Source: Planococcus halotolerans (GTDB lineage: Bacteria > Bacillota > Bacilli > Bacillales_A > Planococcaceae). From it: 64,000 bases of DNA. How positions within the stretch are numbered: the stretch's first letter is position 1; every line of letters starts with the position of its first letter. Both the position numbers and the translations under genes were made by a program. Below the pieces are notes generated by a model. That model was not told the DNA's origin, did not search any database, and was given only the letters and a program-made list of their open reading frames with translations. Shown here one piece after another: positions 22,758 through 31,550 of this stretch. The stretch spans positions 1-64,000 of the forward strand of contig NZ_QLZR01000006.1 in assembly GCF_003289955.1 (NCBI RefSeq). The letters are read 5' to 3'.

Positions 22758-24569
22758 ATGGTCAAGAGTATGCCCGCACGTTCAGAAGTCAGCATTGATG
22801 AAACATGGGATCTGCAGTCTTTATTCGCATCAGATGAAGCTTTTCATGATGCACTTTCTGCCCTCGAAAAAGAAGTGGATGCATTCGCCTCAACCTATAA
22901 AGGAAATACCAAAAATGCATCAACAGTAAATACATTATTAAAAGCTTACGCTGAAATAAATGAAAAATTTGTTCCGGTGGGTACATACGCAAGCCTTAAA
23001 ATCAGCACAGACCAAACCGATGATGAAGCTCAGATGCTGTCGAGTAAATTCGGTTCCGCGGCGGCTAAAGTGAACAGCAAGCTGTCGTTCGTCACCAGTG
23101 AATTATTGGCATTGCCGGATGAAACGCTGGAGCAGGCGATGCAGGAATCCGATGAGTTCAAAGTATATTTGGAGAAATTGATCCGCAAAAAGCAGTATCA
23201 ATTGCATTCGGAAGTGGAAAAGACACTTGCCGCTTATTCATCGACATTCAACGCGCCATACGGCCTCTACAACACGACGAAAATGGTGGATATGTCATTC
23301 GATGATTTCGAAGTGGATGGCAAAAGTTATCCGCTAAGTTACGTTTCGTTCGAAGGCGACTGGGAAGCGGAAACGGATACTGCCAAACGCCGCGCAGCTT
23401 TTAACGCATTTTCGCAGAAACTGAAAGATTACCAGCATACCACTGCGAAGACGTACGATATGCAGCTGCAGACGGAAAAAACTACTTCCGACCTCCGTGG
23501 CTATGATTCCATCTTCGATTACCTGCTGTTCAACCAGGAAGTGGACCGTTCGCTGTATAACCGCCAAATCGATTTGATCACCAGCGAATTAGCACCGCAT
23601 ATGCGCAAATACGCAAAATTGCTGCAAAAAGCGCACGGCCTTGAGAAAATGACATTTGCCGATTTGAAGATTTCGCTGGATCCGACTTACGAACCGGAAA
23701 TTACAGTAGAAGAATCGAAGAAATACATCAACGACGCGCTTGGCATCATGGGCGAAGATTATCTTGAAATGATCGAACGTTCTTATTCGGAACGCTGGAT
23801 CGATTTCGCCCAGAACAAAGGCAAGTCGACTGGCGCTTTCTGTTCGAGTCCTTACGGCAACCACCCGTATATCCTGATTTCATGGACTGGCCGCATGAAC
23901 GAAGTATTTGTGCTGGCGCATGAACTAGGCCATGCCGGACATTTCTACAACGCCAACCGCGCTCAAAATATCTTCAACGCGCGTCCATCGCTTTACTTTA
24001 TCGAAGCCCCTTCAACGATGAATGAAATGCTGATGGCCAACCACCTGCTCGAGAATTCGAAAGATCCTAAATTCAAACGCTGGGTCATTTCATCGATTGT
24101 TGCACGGACGTATTACCATAATTTCGTGACGCATCTTCTCGAAGCTGCTTATCAGCGTAAAGTGTATGAACGCATCGATGCGGGACAAAGCGTCAATGCA
24201 GGAATTCTTAATAACCTGAAACGCGGGGTTCTCGAGGAATTCTGGGGCGACACTGTGGAAATCAATGACGGCGCCGAGCTTACTTGGATGCGCCAGCCTC
24301 ACTACTATATGGGCTTGTATCCTTATACGTACAGCGCCGGGTTGACCATTTCAACACAAGTATCGAAACGCATCCTTGAAGAAGGCCAGCCGGCTGTCGA
24401 CGAATGGCTGGAAGTGCTGAAAGCCGGCGGAACCAAATCGCCGGTCGAGCTGTCCAAAATGGCTGGCATCGACATCACAACCGATCAACCATTGCGCGAC
24501 ACAATCGCCTATATCGGCGAATTGATCGATGAGCTCGAGAAATTAACTGAAGAAATTGAAGGCGAATAA
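22758..24569 (+). CDS. pepF: Oligoendopeptidase F
   Basis: The 603-residue M3B metallopeptidase has the zinc motif HELGH within VFVLAHELGHAGHFY (near residue 388) and the third ligand in EAPSTMNEM about 25 residues on. PepF cleaves short peptides in the cytosol. Its length equals that of typical family members. AAAGGAGCGAG precedes ATG, and a strong terminator follows, so it is a single-gene unit divergent from the putative ncRNA. Confidence 0.95.
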   Translation: MVKSMPARSEVSIDETWDLQSLFASDEAFHDALSALEKEVDAFASTYKGNTKNASTVNTLLKAYAEINEKFVPVGTYASLKISTDQTDDEAQMLSSKFGSAAAKVNSKLSFVTSELLALPDETLEQAMQESDEFKVYLEKLIRKKQYQLHSEVEKTLAAYSSTFNAPYGLYNTTKMVDMSFDDFEVDGKSYPLSYVSFEGDWEAETDTAKRRAAFNAFSQKLKDYQHTTAKTYDMQLQTEKTTSDLRGYDSIFDYLLFNQEVDRSLYNRQIDLITSELAPHMRKYAKLLQKAHGLEKMTFADLKISLDPTYEPEITVEESKKYINDALGIMGEDYLEMIERSYSERWIDFAQNKGKSTGAFCSSPYGNHPYILISWTGRMNEVFVLAHELGHAGHFYNANRAQNIFNARPSLYFIEAPSTMNEMLMANHLLENSKDPKFKRWVISSIVARTYYHNFVTHLLEAAYQRKVYERIDAGQSVNAGILNNLKRGVLEEFWGDTVEINDGAELTWMRQPHYYMGLYPYTYSAGLTISTQVSKRILEEGQPAVDEWLEVLKAGGTKSPVELSKMAGIDITTDQPLRDTIAYIGELIDELEKLTEEIEGE

Positions 24570-24589
24570 AAATTTTTTCGGGTTATATA

Positions 24590-24628
24590 AAAAGCGTGCC
24601 GCATCTCACCGATGCGGCACGCTTTTTT
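24590..24628 (+). terminator. Terminator of pepF (duplicate of 24923-24961)
   Basis: AAAAAGCGTGCCGCATC and GATGCGGCACGCTTTTTT form a 17-bp stem with a TCACC loop. The same sequence occurs again at 24923-24961. Confidence 0.85.
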
Positions 24629-24659
24629 AGCTTTGTTATAGAATCCGGACGTAAAATAG

Positions 24660-24760
24660 CTGAACGCTGATATATTTTGCTGAGCGCCGATATAATTTCC
24701 TGAACGCCGATATAATTCGCTGAACGCCGATATAATTCGCTGAGCGCCGATATCCGCTAT
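24660..24760. repeat. Phased intergenic array, 20-bp period
   Basis: Five units of CTGARCGCYGATATAATTYS begin at 24661, 24681, 24701, 24721 and 24741, with no spacers; units three and four are identical (CTGAACGCCGATATAATTCG). The unit is the reverse complement family of the array at 16113-16222. It lies between the convergent pepF and purine permease genes. Confidence 0.9.
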
Positions 24761-24856
24761 TAGACAACCCACACAAAGAAAATAAGCAGCAGAAAAGCTG
24801 TCAATAAGCTTTACTGACTTCGAAATTCCTAAAAAAACTTAGATCTAAAGATAATT

Positions 24857-24888
24857 AGATGCTTTTCGCGAGCGAAAAGCGAAAGAAA
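24857..24888. repeat. GCTTTTCGC palindrome next to the phased array
   Basis: GATGCTTTTCGCGAGCGAAAAGCGAAAGAAACA (24857-24889) is, read on the other strand, the counterpart of 15960-15999, including the flanking GTTTCTTTCG and GCATC. It lies about 100 bp from the 24660-24760 array in the same relative orientation as at 16 kb. Confidence 0.65.
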
Positions 24889-24922
24889 CATGCTTTCAAG
24901 GTTTATTTTCGATAACAAGCTA

Positions 24923-24961
24923 AAAGCGTGCCGCATCTCACCGATGCGGCACGCTTTTTTT
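24923..24961 (-). terminator. Terminator of the purine permease gene (duplicate of 24590-24628)
   Basis: The same 17-bp stem GCGTGCCGCATC/GATGCGGCACGC with A- and T-runs on both sides, located at the stop codon of the permease gene. Confidence 0.85.
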
Positions 24962-26249
24962 ATCTTCTGTTCTTTCTCCAAATCAATGCCTGCTCAAGAA
25001 TGATCGCAATGATGGTTCCTGTGATCAGGCCATTTGATAAGGTCGACGCCAGCACACCCGGCAGTTGGGCCATGCTTTCCTGCGGCACGAACATGATGCC
25101 GACACCAATCATCAAGCCGAAAGCAGAGACTTTATACGCCTGCATCCGGTCGGCTTCCTCTTCCAATTCCTTGAATGCCATTTCCACCATCTTCGTGAAA
25201 ATCGCAAAGATTACTGCATAGGCGACAGGTGCCGGCAAGGCAGCGAGCAACGCCATGATATTCGGGAACAGGCTGATTGCAACTACCAGGAAACCGCCGA
25301 CGATGAACGGCTTTAATGATGGCGTCCGTGTCGCGCTGACAAATCCGGCTGCCCCTGATATCGGCACCGGTCCGATGGAAGAGAACAACCCGGCAAGGAT
25401 GTGGTTCAAACCGGATGCGACGGAACCTTGTTTGACCCGGTCCGGCTGATGGATACCGAATTCATTTTTCAATAAATACTCCATGACCCGCATCGATGCC
25501 ATCATATTGGCAATCAGCAGCAGCGTTAAAAACAATGAAGTGACGAACATGCCGCTGTCCCAAACGAGCGGACCGAACACCAGCATCTGCGGCAGCGAGA
25601 TGAAAGTGCCGGCATCGAATGGCACGGATTCCGTTTTGCCGATTATCAGGAACAGGAGCCAGCCTGCCGCAATCGCAAAAAGGACAGAATAGCGGTTGAC
25701 CCACGGGATTTTATTGCCCATGAAGTAGAAAGTAGCGACAACAACCGCTACTCCCGCCATGAATACGACGAGGTCGACGGGTTCACCCGGTGTTGTGATT
25801 CCGAATAAACCCGACATGATTGATTCGCTGATTTGCAGCACCAATAATAATAAATAAACAAATGTAATAGTCGGCGTAAACAGGCGGCGCATTTTACCTA
25901 CCAGACCGGTGTAGGCGAAAATGATGAACAGCACACCGCTGTAAAGCATGCCGCTTTGCAGCGCCTGGAGCGCATTTTCAGCAGTGGCGTAAAGCGAACC
26001 GACAAGGCCGGCATAAACGATATAGATGCCCCACCATAGTCCGGCTGGTCCTTCGTTGATCGGCATTCTATGGCCGATGAATGCCTGCAGCAAAACAGCG
26101 ACGCCGAGAACGAAAACCGTTCTCTGGACGAATAATGCCGTATCCGCTGTATCCATTCCGAAGACGCTTGCTATGGCGATCGGTGCGGCAATGGATGAGG
26201 CTAATAAGAACACGGCCCATTGCAGGCCGCCAAATAAATTTTTTATCAT
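24960..26249 (-). CDS. Purine/pyrimidine permease of the NCS2 (NAT) family, YwdJ-like
   Basis: This 429-residue protein has about 12 to 14 hydrophobic segments. Segment MPINEGPAGLWWG and the later SSIGPVPISGAAGFVSATR correspond to the conserved NCS2 transport regions, although the classical NAT signature is degenerate. It most likely imports a nucleobase by proton symport. It resembles the uncharacterised YwdJ branch more than the PbuX type found at 47453. GGAGAT precedes ATG. It is monocistronic, ending at a hairpin. Confidence 0.8.
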   Translation of the reverse strand: MIKNLFGGLQWAVFLLASSIAAPIAIASVFGMDTADTALFVQRTVFVLGVAVLLQAFIGHRMPINEGPAGLWWGIYIVYAGLVGSLYATAENALQALQSGMLYSGVLFIIFAYTGLVGKMRRLFTPTITFVYLLLLVLQISESIMSGLFGITTPGEPVDLVVFMAGVAVVVATFYFMGNKIPWVNRYSVLFAIAAGWLLFLIIGKTESVPFDAGTFISLPQMLVFGPLVWDSGMFVTSLFLTLLLIANMMASMRVMEYLLKNEFGIHQPDRVKQGSVASGLNHILAGLFSSIGPVPISGAAGFVSATRTPSLKPFIVGGFLVVAISLFPNIMALLAALPAPVAYAVIFAIFTKMVEMAFKELEEEADRMQAYKVSAFGLMIGVGIMFVPQESMAQLPGVLASTLSNGLITGTIIAIILEQALIWRKNRR

Positions 26250-26313
26250 AAGTAAATCTCCAATTCGTTAAGTATAACCATGCGGTATCAGTATACACCT
26301 GTTTTACCCCAAC

Positions 26314-26349
26314 AAAAAGAGGTCCTGAATTTTGTCAGGACCCCTTTTT
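26314..26349 (-). terminator. Terminator of the 26335-26598 gene
   Basis: AAAAAGAGGTCCTGA and TCAGGACCCCTTTTT form a stem with one mismatch; it overlaps the last codons of the gene and has a T-run on each strand. Confidence 0.8.
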
Positions 26350-26598
26350 GCCGTTATCGTTTTCAGAAGTATGTTCCACTTCATCCTGTTCCGGCTTATC
26401 ATCTATAGACAGCGGATCGTCGCTGTTTTTCATATCATAATTAACGGAATACCCCTGATCTTCCAAATGCTGAACTTGTTTCTTCGAAGCTCTGATCAGC
26501 AACCAGATAATCAGCATTGAAAGAATGAAGATAACAATTACGGAAATGATACCCGGGATGTACTCTGATTTATCTTCTGGAAAGTATAGAAAATCCAT
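26335..26598 (-). CDS. Single-pass small membrane protein
   Basis: An 87-residue protein with one strong membrane segment (about residues 14-36) and a long acidic cytosolic tail rich in Asp, Glu and Lys. GGTGG precedes ATG. The terminator stem begins inside its coding end. I do not recognise a family and assign no function. Confidence 0.6.
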   Translation of the reverse strand: MDFLYFPEDKSEYIPGIISVIVIFILSMLIIWLLIRASKKQVQHLEDQGYSVNYDMKNSDDPLSIDDKPEQDEVEHTSENDNGKKGS

Positions 26599-26689
26599 CG
26601 TGCTTACCCACCTTTATCTTCAAGTTTCAATTTATTATACATGATTCATTTATGGAATGAAGAAATGAAGGTGAACGTTTAGTGGCGAT

Positions 26690-26850
26690 TAAAGAAAAGC
26701 GCCCGCTGGAGTCTGGACAATAGAAAAGCGGAAACGGCCGTTCAGCTCCGACAAGCATAAGACACGCTGGCGTAGTGGCATGTTTTCAGCCGCCTAGTCA
26801 GTGGGGCTTATGACTCGAGGAGCTGGCCCGTTGGAGTCTGGACACAAAAA
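26690..26850. repeat. Dispersed long-hairpin repeat (most complete copy)
   Basis: It starts AAAGAAAAGCGCCCGC with GGAGTCTGGACA, then AAAAGCGGAAACGGCC, GTTCAGCTCCGACAAGCATAAG (26750-26771), GCCTAGTC, GGGGCTTATGACTCGAGGAG, CTGG and again TTGGAGTCTGGACA. GTTCAGCTCC/GAGGAGCTGG and CATAAG/CTTATG pair over the element. Most of the 308-base gap between two minus-strand genes consists of it. Confidence 0.65.
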
Positions 26851-26906
26851 AGCACAAACGTTAAAAGCAGCCACCGGATATCCACTCCGGTGGCTGCTTC
26901 ATATGT

Positions 26907-27551
26907 TCATTCACTTTCTGCAACTACAGTAAAGCGCTTATTGATATGCCAGCCGTTTTCGATTTCATCGACCAGCGCAATGGCATAATCCTTATAGCTG
27001 ATGTAACTTTTGCCTTTCCTGTTGACGAGAAAAGCATCTTCTCCGATTTGGTACTTGCCGGTTCGCTTACCTTCGGGATCAAAGAAAGCTGCAGGGCTGA
27101 GGAACGTCCATTGGATTCCTTCCGCCTGTTCAAGATCTGCAAGGTTTTGAGATTGATTCAACGCGATAGCTTTAAAGGCTTCCGGAAATTCAGGCGTTTC
27201 ATTCAATCGGGTCGTTTTCGCTTCATCGACGAACAGGCTGCCTGCGCCTCCGACCACCAATAGCCGCGTATCTTGTGCTTCTTTCAGTGCATTGATCAGT
27301 GACCGTCCTGCTTCCACATGCTGCTCCGCTTTTTCGGGCGGCACGCCGAAAGCATTGACGACAGCATCGAATTGTTTCAGATCATTGGCATCAAGTTCAA
27401 AAATGTCCTTCTCCAAAACCGCTGCGTCTTCTCCTTCAGGGAGTTTCTGTGAATCCCTCACAATCGCTGTCACTTCATGGCCTCTGGATTTCGCTTCCTT
27501 CATGATGAGGCTGCCAGCTTTTCCTGTTGCGCCGATGATTCCGATTTTCAT
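26907..27551 (-). CDS. NAD(P)-binding atypical SDR (YwnB-like)
   Basis: A 214-residue one-domain Rossmann protein: GIIGATGKAGSLI at the N terminus, VNAFGVPP, and VGGAGSLF in the middle, the pattern of COG2910/NmrA-type atypical SDRs. No Tyr-Lys catalytic pair is evident. Such proteins act as flavin reductases, NAD(P)H sensors or isomerases; which applies is unclear. GGAGGG precedes ATG. Confidence 0.78.
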   Translation of the reverse strand: MKIGIIGATGKAGSLIMKEAKSRGHEVTAIVRDSQKLPEGEDAAVLEKDIFELDANDLKQFDAVVNAFGVPPEKAEQHVEAGRSLINALKEAQDTRLLVVGGAGSLFVDEAKTTRLNETPEFPEAFKAIALNQSQNLADLEQAEGIQWTFLSPAAFFDPEGKRTGKYQIGEDAFLVNRKGKSYISYKDYAIALVDEIENGWHINKRFTVVAESE

Positions 27552-27598
27552 TAGAATCCCTCCAGTTTATTCGCTAAGGCATACTGTAAATCCGCTGC

Positions 27599-28585
27599 TT
27601 ATTCGACCGGTTTTTGCGTCGTCACTTTTTTCCAGTGGACAATATCATCATCCTGATCGAACTCAATAATGATATCTGTAACATTCGGAACACGTTTATT
27701 GATTTCTGCCGCTATATACTCACGGATTTCATCCGCTTCCTTAATCGTCATATCCGGTTCGACTTCCACTTTCAATTCAACGTGAAGATCATCGCCTTCA
27801 CGTATAACAGCCATGTCCTGAATATCATTGATTTTTGGATGCTTCATGATTTCATTGCCCATACGTTCTTCCATATCCAAATCCGCCACACCAAGAACAC
27901 CGGCTGCATTATCAAGGAATATACGTCCAACTACAACGACCAGCATAATTCCGATAATGACTGAAGCGTATCCTGTAGCGCTGTGGAACGGCGTATAAGT
28001 TGCGATAACAATGGCAATCAACGCAAGGACCGCCCCGCCAACTGCCACGTTGTCTTCAAGGAATACAAGTTTTGTCGCCGGATTGGCATTTTTCACATTT
28101 TTATAGGCTAATGGAACAATTTTCATTCCTTTAGTTTGTTCTTTCGGCAAGTTATGTGTAATTTCTTTCATGGCTTTATGCAAAACAAATAATTCAAGAA
28201 TAATTGCTACGCCCAAAACACCGACATTCAACCAGAACCAATCTTCCGAATGTGTTGCAGACTGGATATGGTGGATTCCTTCAATAATTGTTTCGTAAGC
28301 CAGGATGCCGACAATCAGCACCGCTCCCAATAGAACCAGGTTCACGAGGCGTCCAAAACCTCCAGGAAATCGTTCCGTCGGACTCTTCTTACTGAGCCCT
28401 GATCCGATAAATACGAAAAACTGGTTTGCCGCATCACCGAAACTGTGCATCATCTCAGCGAACATGGCGACATTTCCCGTAATAAGATAAGCAGCTGTTT
28501 TTATAATGCCAAGAATCGTATTTATAATTGCTGCCCATAAGGCTGATTTAGCCCCGAATTTCATCAAACCGAATAATTCCCTCAT
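27599..28585 (-). CDS. Cation diffusion facilitator family transporter
   Basis: The 328-residue protein has six membrane segments in the first 215 residues and a soluble C-terminal ferredoxin-like domain (MAVIREGDDLHVELKVEVEPDMTIKEAD region). TM2 contains HSFGD; TM5 contains LEDNVAVGG, the Glu-Asp form seen in the SLC30A9-like subgroup instead of HxxxD. It probably exports Zn, Mn or Fe with proton antiport; the metal cannot be read from sequence. ATG at 28585 is preferred over TTG at 28606. Confidence 0.85.
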   Translation of the reverse strand: MRELFGLMKFGAKSALWAAIINTILGIIKTAAYLITGNVAMFAEMMHSFGDAANQFFVFIGSGLSKKSPTERFPGGFGRLVNLVLLGAVLIVGILAYETIIEGIHHIQSATHSEDWFWLNVGVLGVAIILELFVLHKAMKEITHNLPKEQTKGMKIVPLAYKNVKNANPATKLVFLEDNVAVGGAVLALIAIVIATYTPFHSATGYASVIIGIMLVVVVGRIFLDNAAGVLGVADLDMEERMGNEIMKHPKINDIQDMAVIREGDDLHVELKVEVEPDMTIKEADEIREYIAAEINKRVPNVTDIIIEFDQDDDIVHWKKVTTQKPVE

Positions 28586-28712
28586 ATTAAACCTTGCCCC
28601 TTTCAATAACTTCTATACTACTAACTTCCCATTAATGAAAATTAAAACACCTATTCATTCATATTTTTTCTCGAAAGGGGCTGCTTCTCCCATCATCGGC
28701 TCTTTTTTGCCA

Positions 28713-29447
28713 TTAAAGGCGATACGTTTTGCCGATTTCCGCAAATTCAACCGAACCGGAAAATGCTTCTTTGGCAGATTCCAAAATTTCCCCTAGTTCA
28801 CCGTATTGCGGCAAATGGGTTAGCACCATTTGTTTCACTTCGGCTCTGGCTGCGAGTTCGCCTGCTTGCCGCCCGCTCATATGGCCTTGAATGATACCGA
28901 CGTATTTTTCATAAAGGTTTGATTCGGCAGCGATAAAGTCTGCGCCTGCAGAAAATTCAACGAGTTCTTCTTTCCATGCCGTATCGGCTGTGAAAACCGC
29001 CGTCTTGCCGTTTGAAGTAAATTTCAGCGCCAGGCAGTAAACCGGATGAACCGTTTCACAAAAGGATACTTCCCAAGGCCCGATATGAATAGGCTCAGAA
29101 ACATGAATCTCTCTGCCTTCCGTCACTCCTTTATAAGAAAGGCTGTCGAAACCGGCGGCGTCCCGGTTATGAGCATAAATCGGCAAAGGTGTTTTCCATT
29201 CCTTCAATTGCATGCCCACCATTGCCGCATGCTGCAGAACCCCGGTATCCGCTACATGGTCCGGATGATAATGAGTGATGATAACTGCGTTCAACTCACG
29301 CAATTCCGTATAGTTCTGAACCGCCGCCAGCACTCCGCTGCCGCAATCGATTAAACAGCGGAAACCATCCTGTTCGATTAAAAATGAAGAAGTCGCTTCG
29401 TTTTTATTTGGGTAACCGCCCCAAATGCCGATTGTCGTAATGTTCAT
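28713..29447 (-). CDS. MBL-fold metallo-hydrolase (YhfI-like, RNase Z superfamily)
   Basis: A 244-residue metallo-beta-lactamase fold protein with the metal site THYHPDHVADT near residue 60, an Asp in FTADTAW and a His in LTHLPQYG near 215. The length and missing exosite are unlike tRNase Z, so it belongs to the YhfI type with unknown substrate. ATG at 29447 follows GGGGAGAG; the upstream frame has no ribosome site. Confidence 0.82.
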   Translation of the reverse strand: MNITTIGIWGGYPNKNEATSSFLIEQDGFRCLIDCGSGVLAAVQNYTELRELNAVIITHYHPDHVADTGVLQHAAMVGMQLKEWKTPLPIYAHNRDAAGFDSLSYKGVTEGREIHVSEPIHIGPWEVSFCETVHPVYCLALKFTSNGKTAVFTADTAWKEELVEFSAGADFIAAESNLYEKYVGIIQGHMSGRQAGELAARAEVKQMVLTHLPQYGELGEILESAKEAFSGSVEFAEIGKTYRL

Positions 29448-29507
29448 GATCAACTCTCCCCGCAAAGCAGTTTTCTTTAGTATAACTCAAGAGGAATAGA
29501 CACACTT

Positions 29508-29533
29508 GTTTAAGCGGGGGTGCTGTGTGGTAA
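29508..29533 (+). promoter_or_regulatory. SigB-type promoter
   Basis: GTTTAA (29508-29513), 14 bases, TGGTAA (29528-29533), close to the SigB consensus, 35 bases before the start of a YflT-type general stress gene, a family that is SigB-controlled in Bacillus subtilis. Confidence 0.6.
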
Positions 29534-29568
29534 AGAATAAGTGGATAGAAAAAACAGGAGGGATTATT

Positions 29569-29895
29569 TTGACTATTAAAATGACAGTTGAAAACGCACT
29601 TCAGGCTAAAACAGAAATCGACAAATTAGCATCGCAAGGTTACGATCATGACGACATTTACGTTTTCGCGCATGATAAAAAGCGCCAAAAAGATGTAACT
29701 GACGCTCTTGATACAGAAAGCGTCGGCATGAAAGAGCAAGGCTTCCTGGACAGCATGAAAAATATGACCAGCTCACGCGGCGATGAACTTCGCGCGAAAA
29801 TGGCAGGCGCCGGATTAACGAAAGAGGAAGCAGAAGAATATGAAGAAGAACTCGATAAAGGTAAATTGGTCATTATCGCAAATAAAAACGACTAA
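29569..29895 (+). CDS. General stress protein 17M-like (YflT domain)
   Basis: The 108-residue protein carries the YflT fold: VENALQAKTEIDKLASQGYDHDDIYVFAHD, then an acidic helical C terminus. TTG at 29569 is chosen because GGAGGG lies 6 bases before it; upstream ATG or GTG codons have none. With a SigB-like promoter just before it, it is probably induced by general stress. Molecular role unknown. A strong terminator follows. Confidence 0.85.
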   Translation: MTIKMTVENALQAKTEIDKLASQGYDHDDIYVFAHDKKRQKDVTDALDTESVGMKEQGFLDSMKNMTSSRGDELRAKMAGAGLTKEEAEEYEEELDKGKLVIIANKND

Positions 29896-29910
29896 CTCTT
29901 ACAAATCACG

Positions 29911-29944
29911 AGAGGATGCCGGGCTTCTGGCATCCTCTTTTTTT
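29911..29944 (+). terminator. Terminator of the YflT-domain gene
   Basis: AGAGGATGCC and GGCATCCTCT pair around an 8-base loop, followed by TTTTTTT. Confidence 0.85.
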
Positions 29945-30088
29945 ATTTGATTACATTTTTAATGTTCTTACAATAATAGTTCCAAAAGAAAAGTCTAGAA
30001 TTTTCAAATATATTTTGTCAAAATGCTCTTTTTTTGCTATATTTACATAAGTTTTAACTTCAAGTTTAACTACATCAAGGGGGACCAC

Positions 30089-31150
30089 ATGAAAAAAAGT
30101 TTAAAGATTGGCAGTGCTTTTATCGGTATTATTGTCGGCGCCGGGTTTGCGTCGGGACAGGAAATACTTCAATACTTCACTAGTTTTGGTTATCTGGGAA
30201 TTCTTGCCGCCATTTTGGCCACCGCTCTCTTCGCTTATATGGGGATGAGTTTGACGAGACTTGGCAGCCGTATGCAAACTTCTTCCCATAAAGAAGTTGT
30301 ATATGGAATCGGCGGTAAAATCGGTGGTTTTATCATGGATGCCATTATTATCCTGACACTATTCGGCGTTGGCGTTGTCATGATTGCCGGAGCTGGTTCG
30401 ATTTTTTCCCAGCAATTCGGATTGCCTGCAATCCTTGGAAATACAGTGATGGCTTTGATCGTCATGGCGACGATTATGCTGAACGTACAGAAAATCATCA
30501 CAATCATCGGCAGTGTTACACCATTCCTGATTCTCATGGTAATCGGTCTTGCCGTTTACAGCTTGCTGACGATGGACGCTTCTTTTGCTGAACTGAATCC
30601 TATCGCAAAAGAACAGGATTCGGCTTTATCCAATTGGTTCTATTCTGCGATCAATTACGTTTCATTTAATATAGCAGTAGGTGCATCAATGGCAATTGTC
30701 ATGGGTGGCATAGAGAAAGACGAAAAGATCGCTGCCCGCGGCGGTTTACTTGGCGGACTTGGTCTGGGTGTGCTGATTATCCTGAGCCATTTGGCTATTT
30801 TCTCAGCTGTCGACAGAGTCGGCAACTCGGACATGCCGATTCTTCAGATGGCCAATGATATTTCACCATTCCTTGGATTCTTCATCTCGTTGATCTTGTT
30901 TGCCATGATTTACAATACAGCAGTCAGTATGCTGTTTTCGTTTACAGCCCGTTTCGCTGAACAAAATACTGTCCGTTTCAAAATAACCGTTGTCATTGCA
31001 GTAACCGTTGCCTATCTTTTGAGCTTCAGAGGATTCACGGAACTTGTCGGTCAGTTTTACCCGGTAATCGGGTTGCTTGGACTATTCCTTGTTGTCACGC
31101 TTGTTGTGACAAATATCCGCTACTCGCTCAATAAAAAAGCAGCAGTATAA
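30089..31150 (+). CDS. ykvI: YkvI-type membrane transporter
   Basis: A 353-residue protein with ten or so hydrophobic segments. It starts KIGSAFIGIIVGAGFASGQEILQYFTSFG, the APC/LeuT-like first helix with the unwound GAGFASGQE motif, as in the uncharacterised Bacillus YkvI family. A sodium- or proton-coupled amine or amino-acid carrier is likely from the fold; substrate unknown. AAGGGG precedes ATG at 30089. A terminator follows 5 bases after the stop. The next gene is ykvR, a neighbour by name in B. subtilis too. Confidence 0.82.
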   Translation: MKKSLKIGSAFIGIIVGAGFASGQEILQYFTSFGYLGILAAILATALFAYMGMSLTRLGSRMQTSSHKEVVYGIGGKIGGFIMDAIIILTLFGVGVVMIAGAGSIFSQQFGLPAILGNTVMALIVMATIMLNVQKIITIIGSVTPFLILMVIGLAVYSLLTMDASFAELNPIAKEQDSALSNWFYSAINYVSFNIAVGASMAIVMGGIEKDEKIAARGGLLGGLGLGVLIILSHLAIFSAVDRVGNSDMPILQMANDISPFLGFFISLILFAMIYNTAVSMLFSFTARFAEQNTVRFKITVVIAVTVAYLLSFRGFTELVGQFYPVIGLLGLFLVVTLVVTNIRYSLNKKAAV

Positions 31151-31154
31151 ATTC

Positions 31155-31193
31155 GACCGTCAAATCCTTGCATAAGGGTTTGACGGTTTTTTC
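31155..31193 (+). terminator. Terminator of ykvI
   Basis: ACCGTCAAA and TTTGACGGT pair, with TCC/GGG extension, followed by TTTTTT. Confidence 0.8.
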
Positions 31194-31239
31194 GTGTTAA
31201 AGTCTTAAGTATATAAAATTTTGGAAAGGCGGGTTTTTC

Positions 31240-31542
31240 GTGGAGACAATCGTTTGGATTGATGACACACAAATTAAGGCAACAGACTTCAAAATCGATA
31301 ATGTGCAAATTTCAGAGGCTGAAAATAATGTAAAAAAAATTTCTTTTTCATTTAAAGTAAGCAGCGAAGAATATCACGACGTGGCTGTCCTTCTATATAA
31401 AAATGATTTCCAGGTACGCGTTCCGGATCTGGATCTTGAGTTCCCTGCCACCATCCATAACTACGCGACCGATCGAACAGATCTTTACAAAGAAGGGCAA
31501 ACGGCGGATTATTATCTCGAGCTGATTGAAAAAAGAAAATAA
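31240..31542 (+). CDS. ykvR: DUF3219 family protein (YkvR)
   Basis: The 100-residue protein matches YkvR over its length: WIDDTQIKATDFKID, then SSEEYHDVAVLLYKNDFQVRVPD and ELIEKRK at the end. It is a small all-beta cytosolic protein of unknown function. GTG start with AAAGGCGG upstream. It is a single-gene unit closed by a perfect hairpin. Confidence 0.82.
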   Translation: METIVWIDDTQIKATDFKIDNVQISEAENNVKKISFSFKVSSEEYHDVAVLLYKNDFQVRVPDLDLEFPATIHNYATDRTDLYKEGQTADYYLELIEKRK

Positions 31543-31550
31543 AAATCTGA

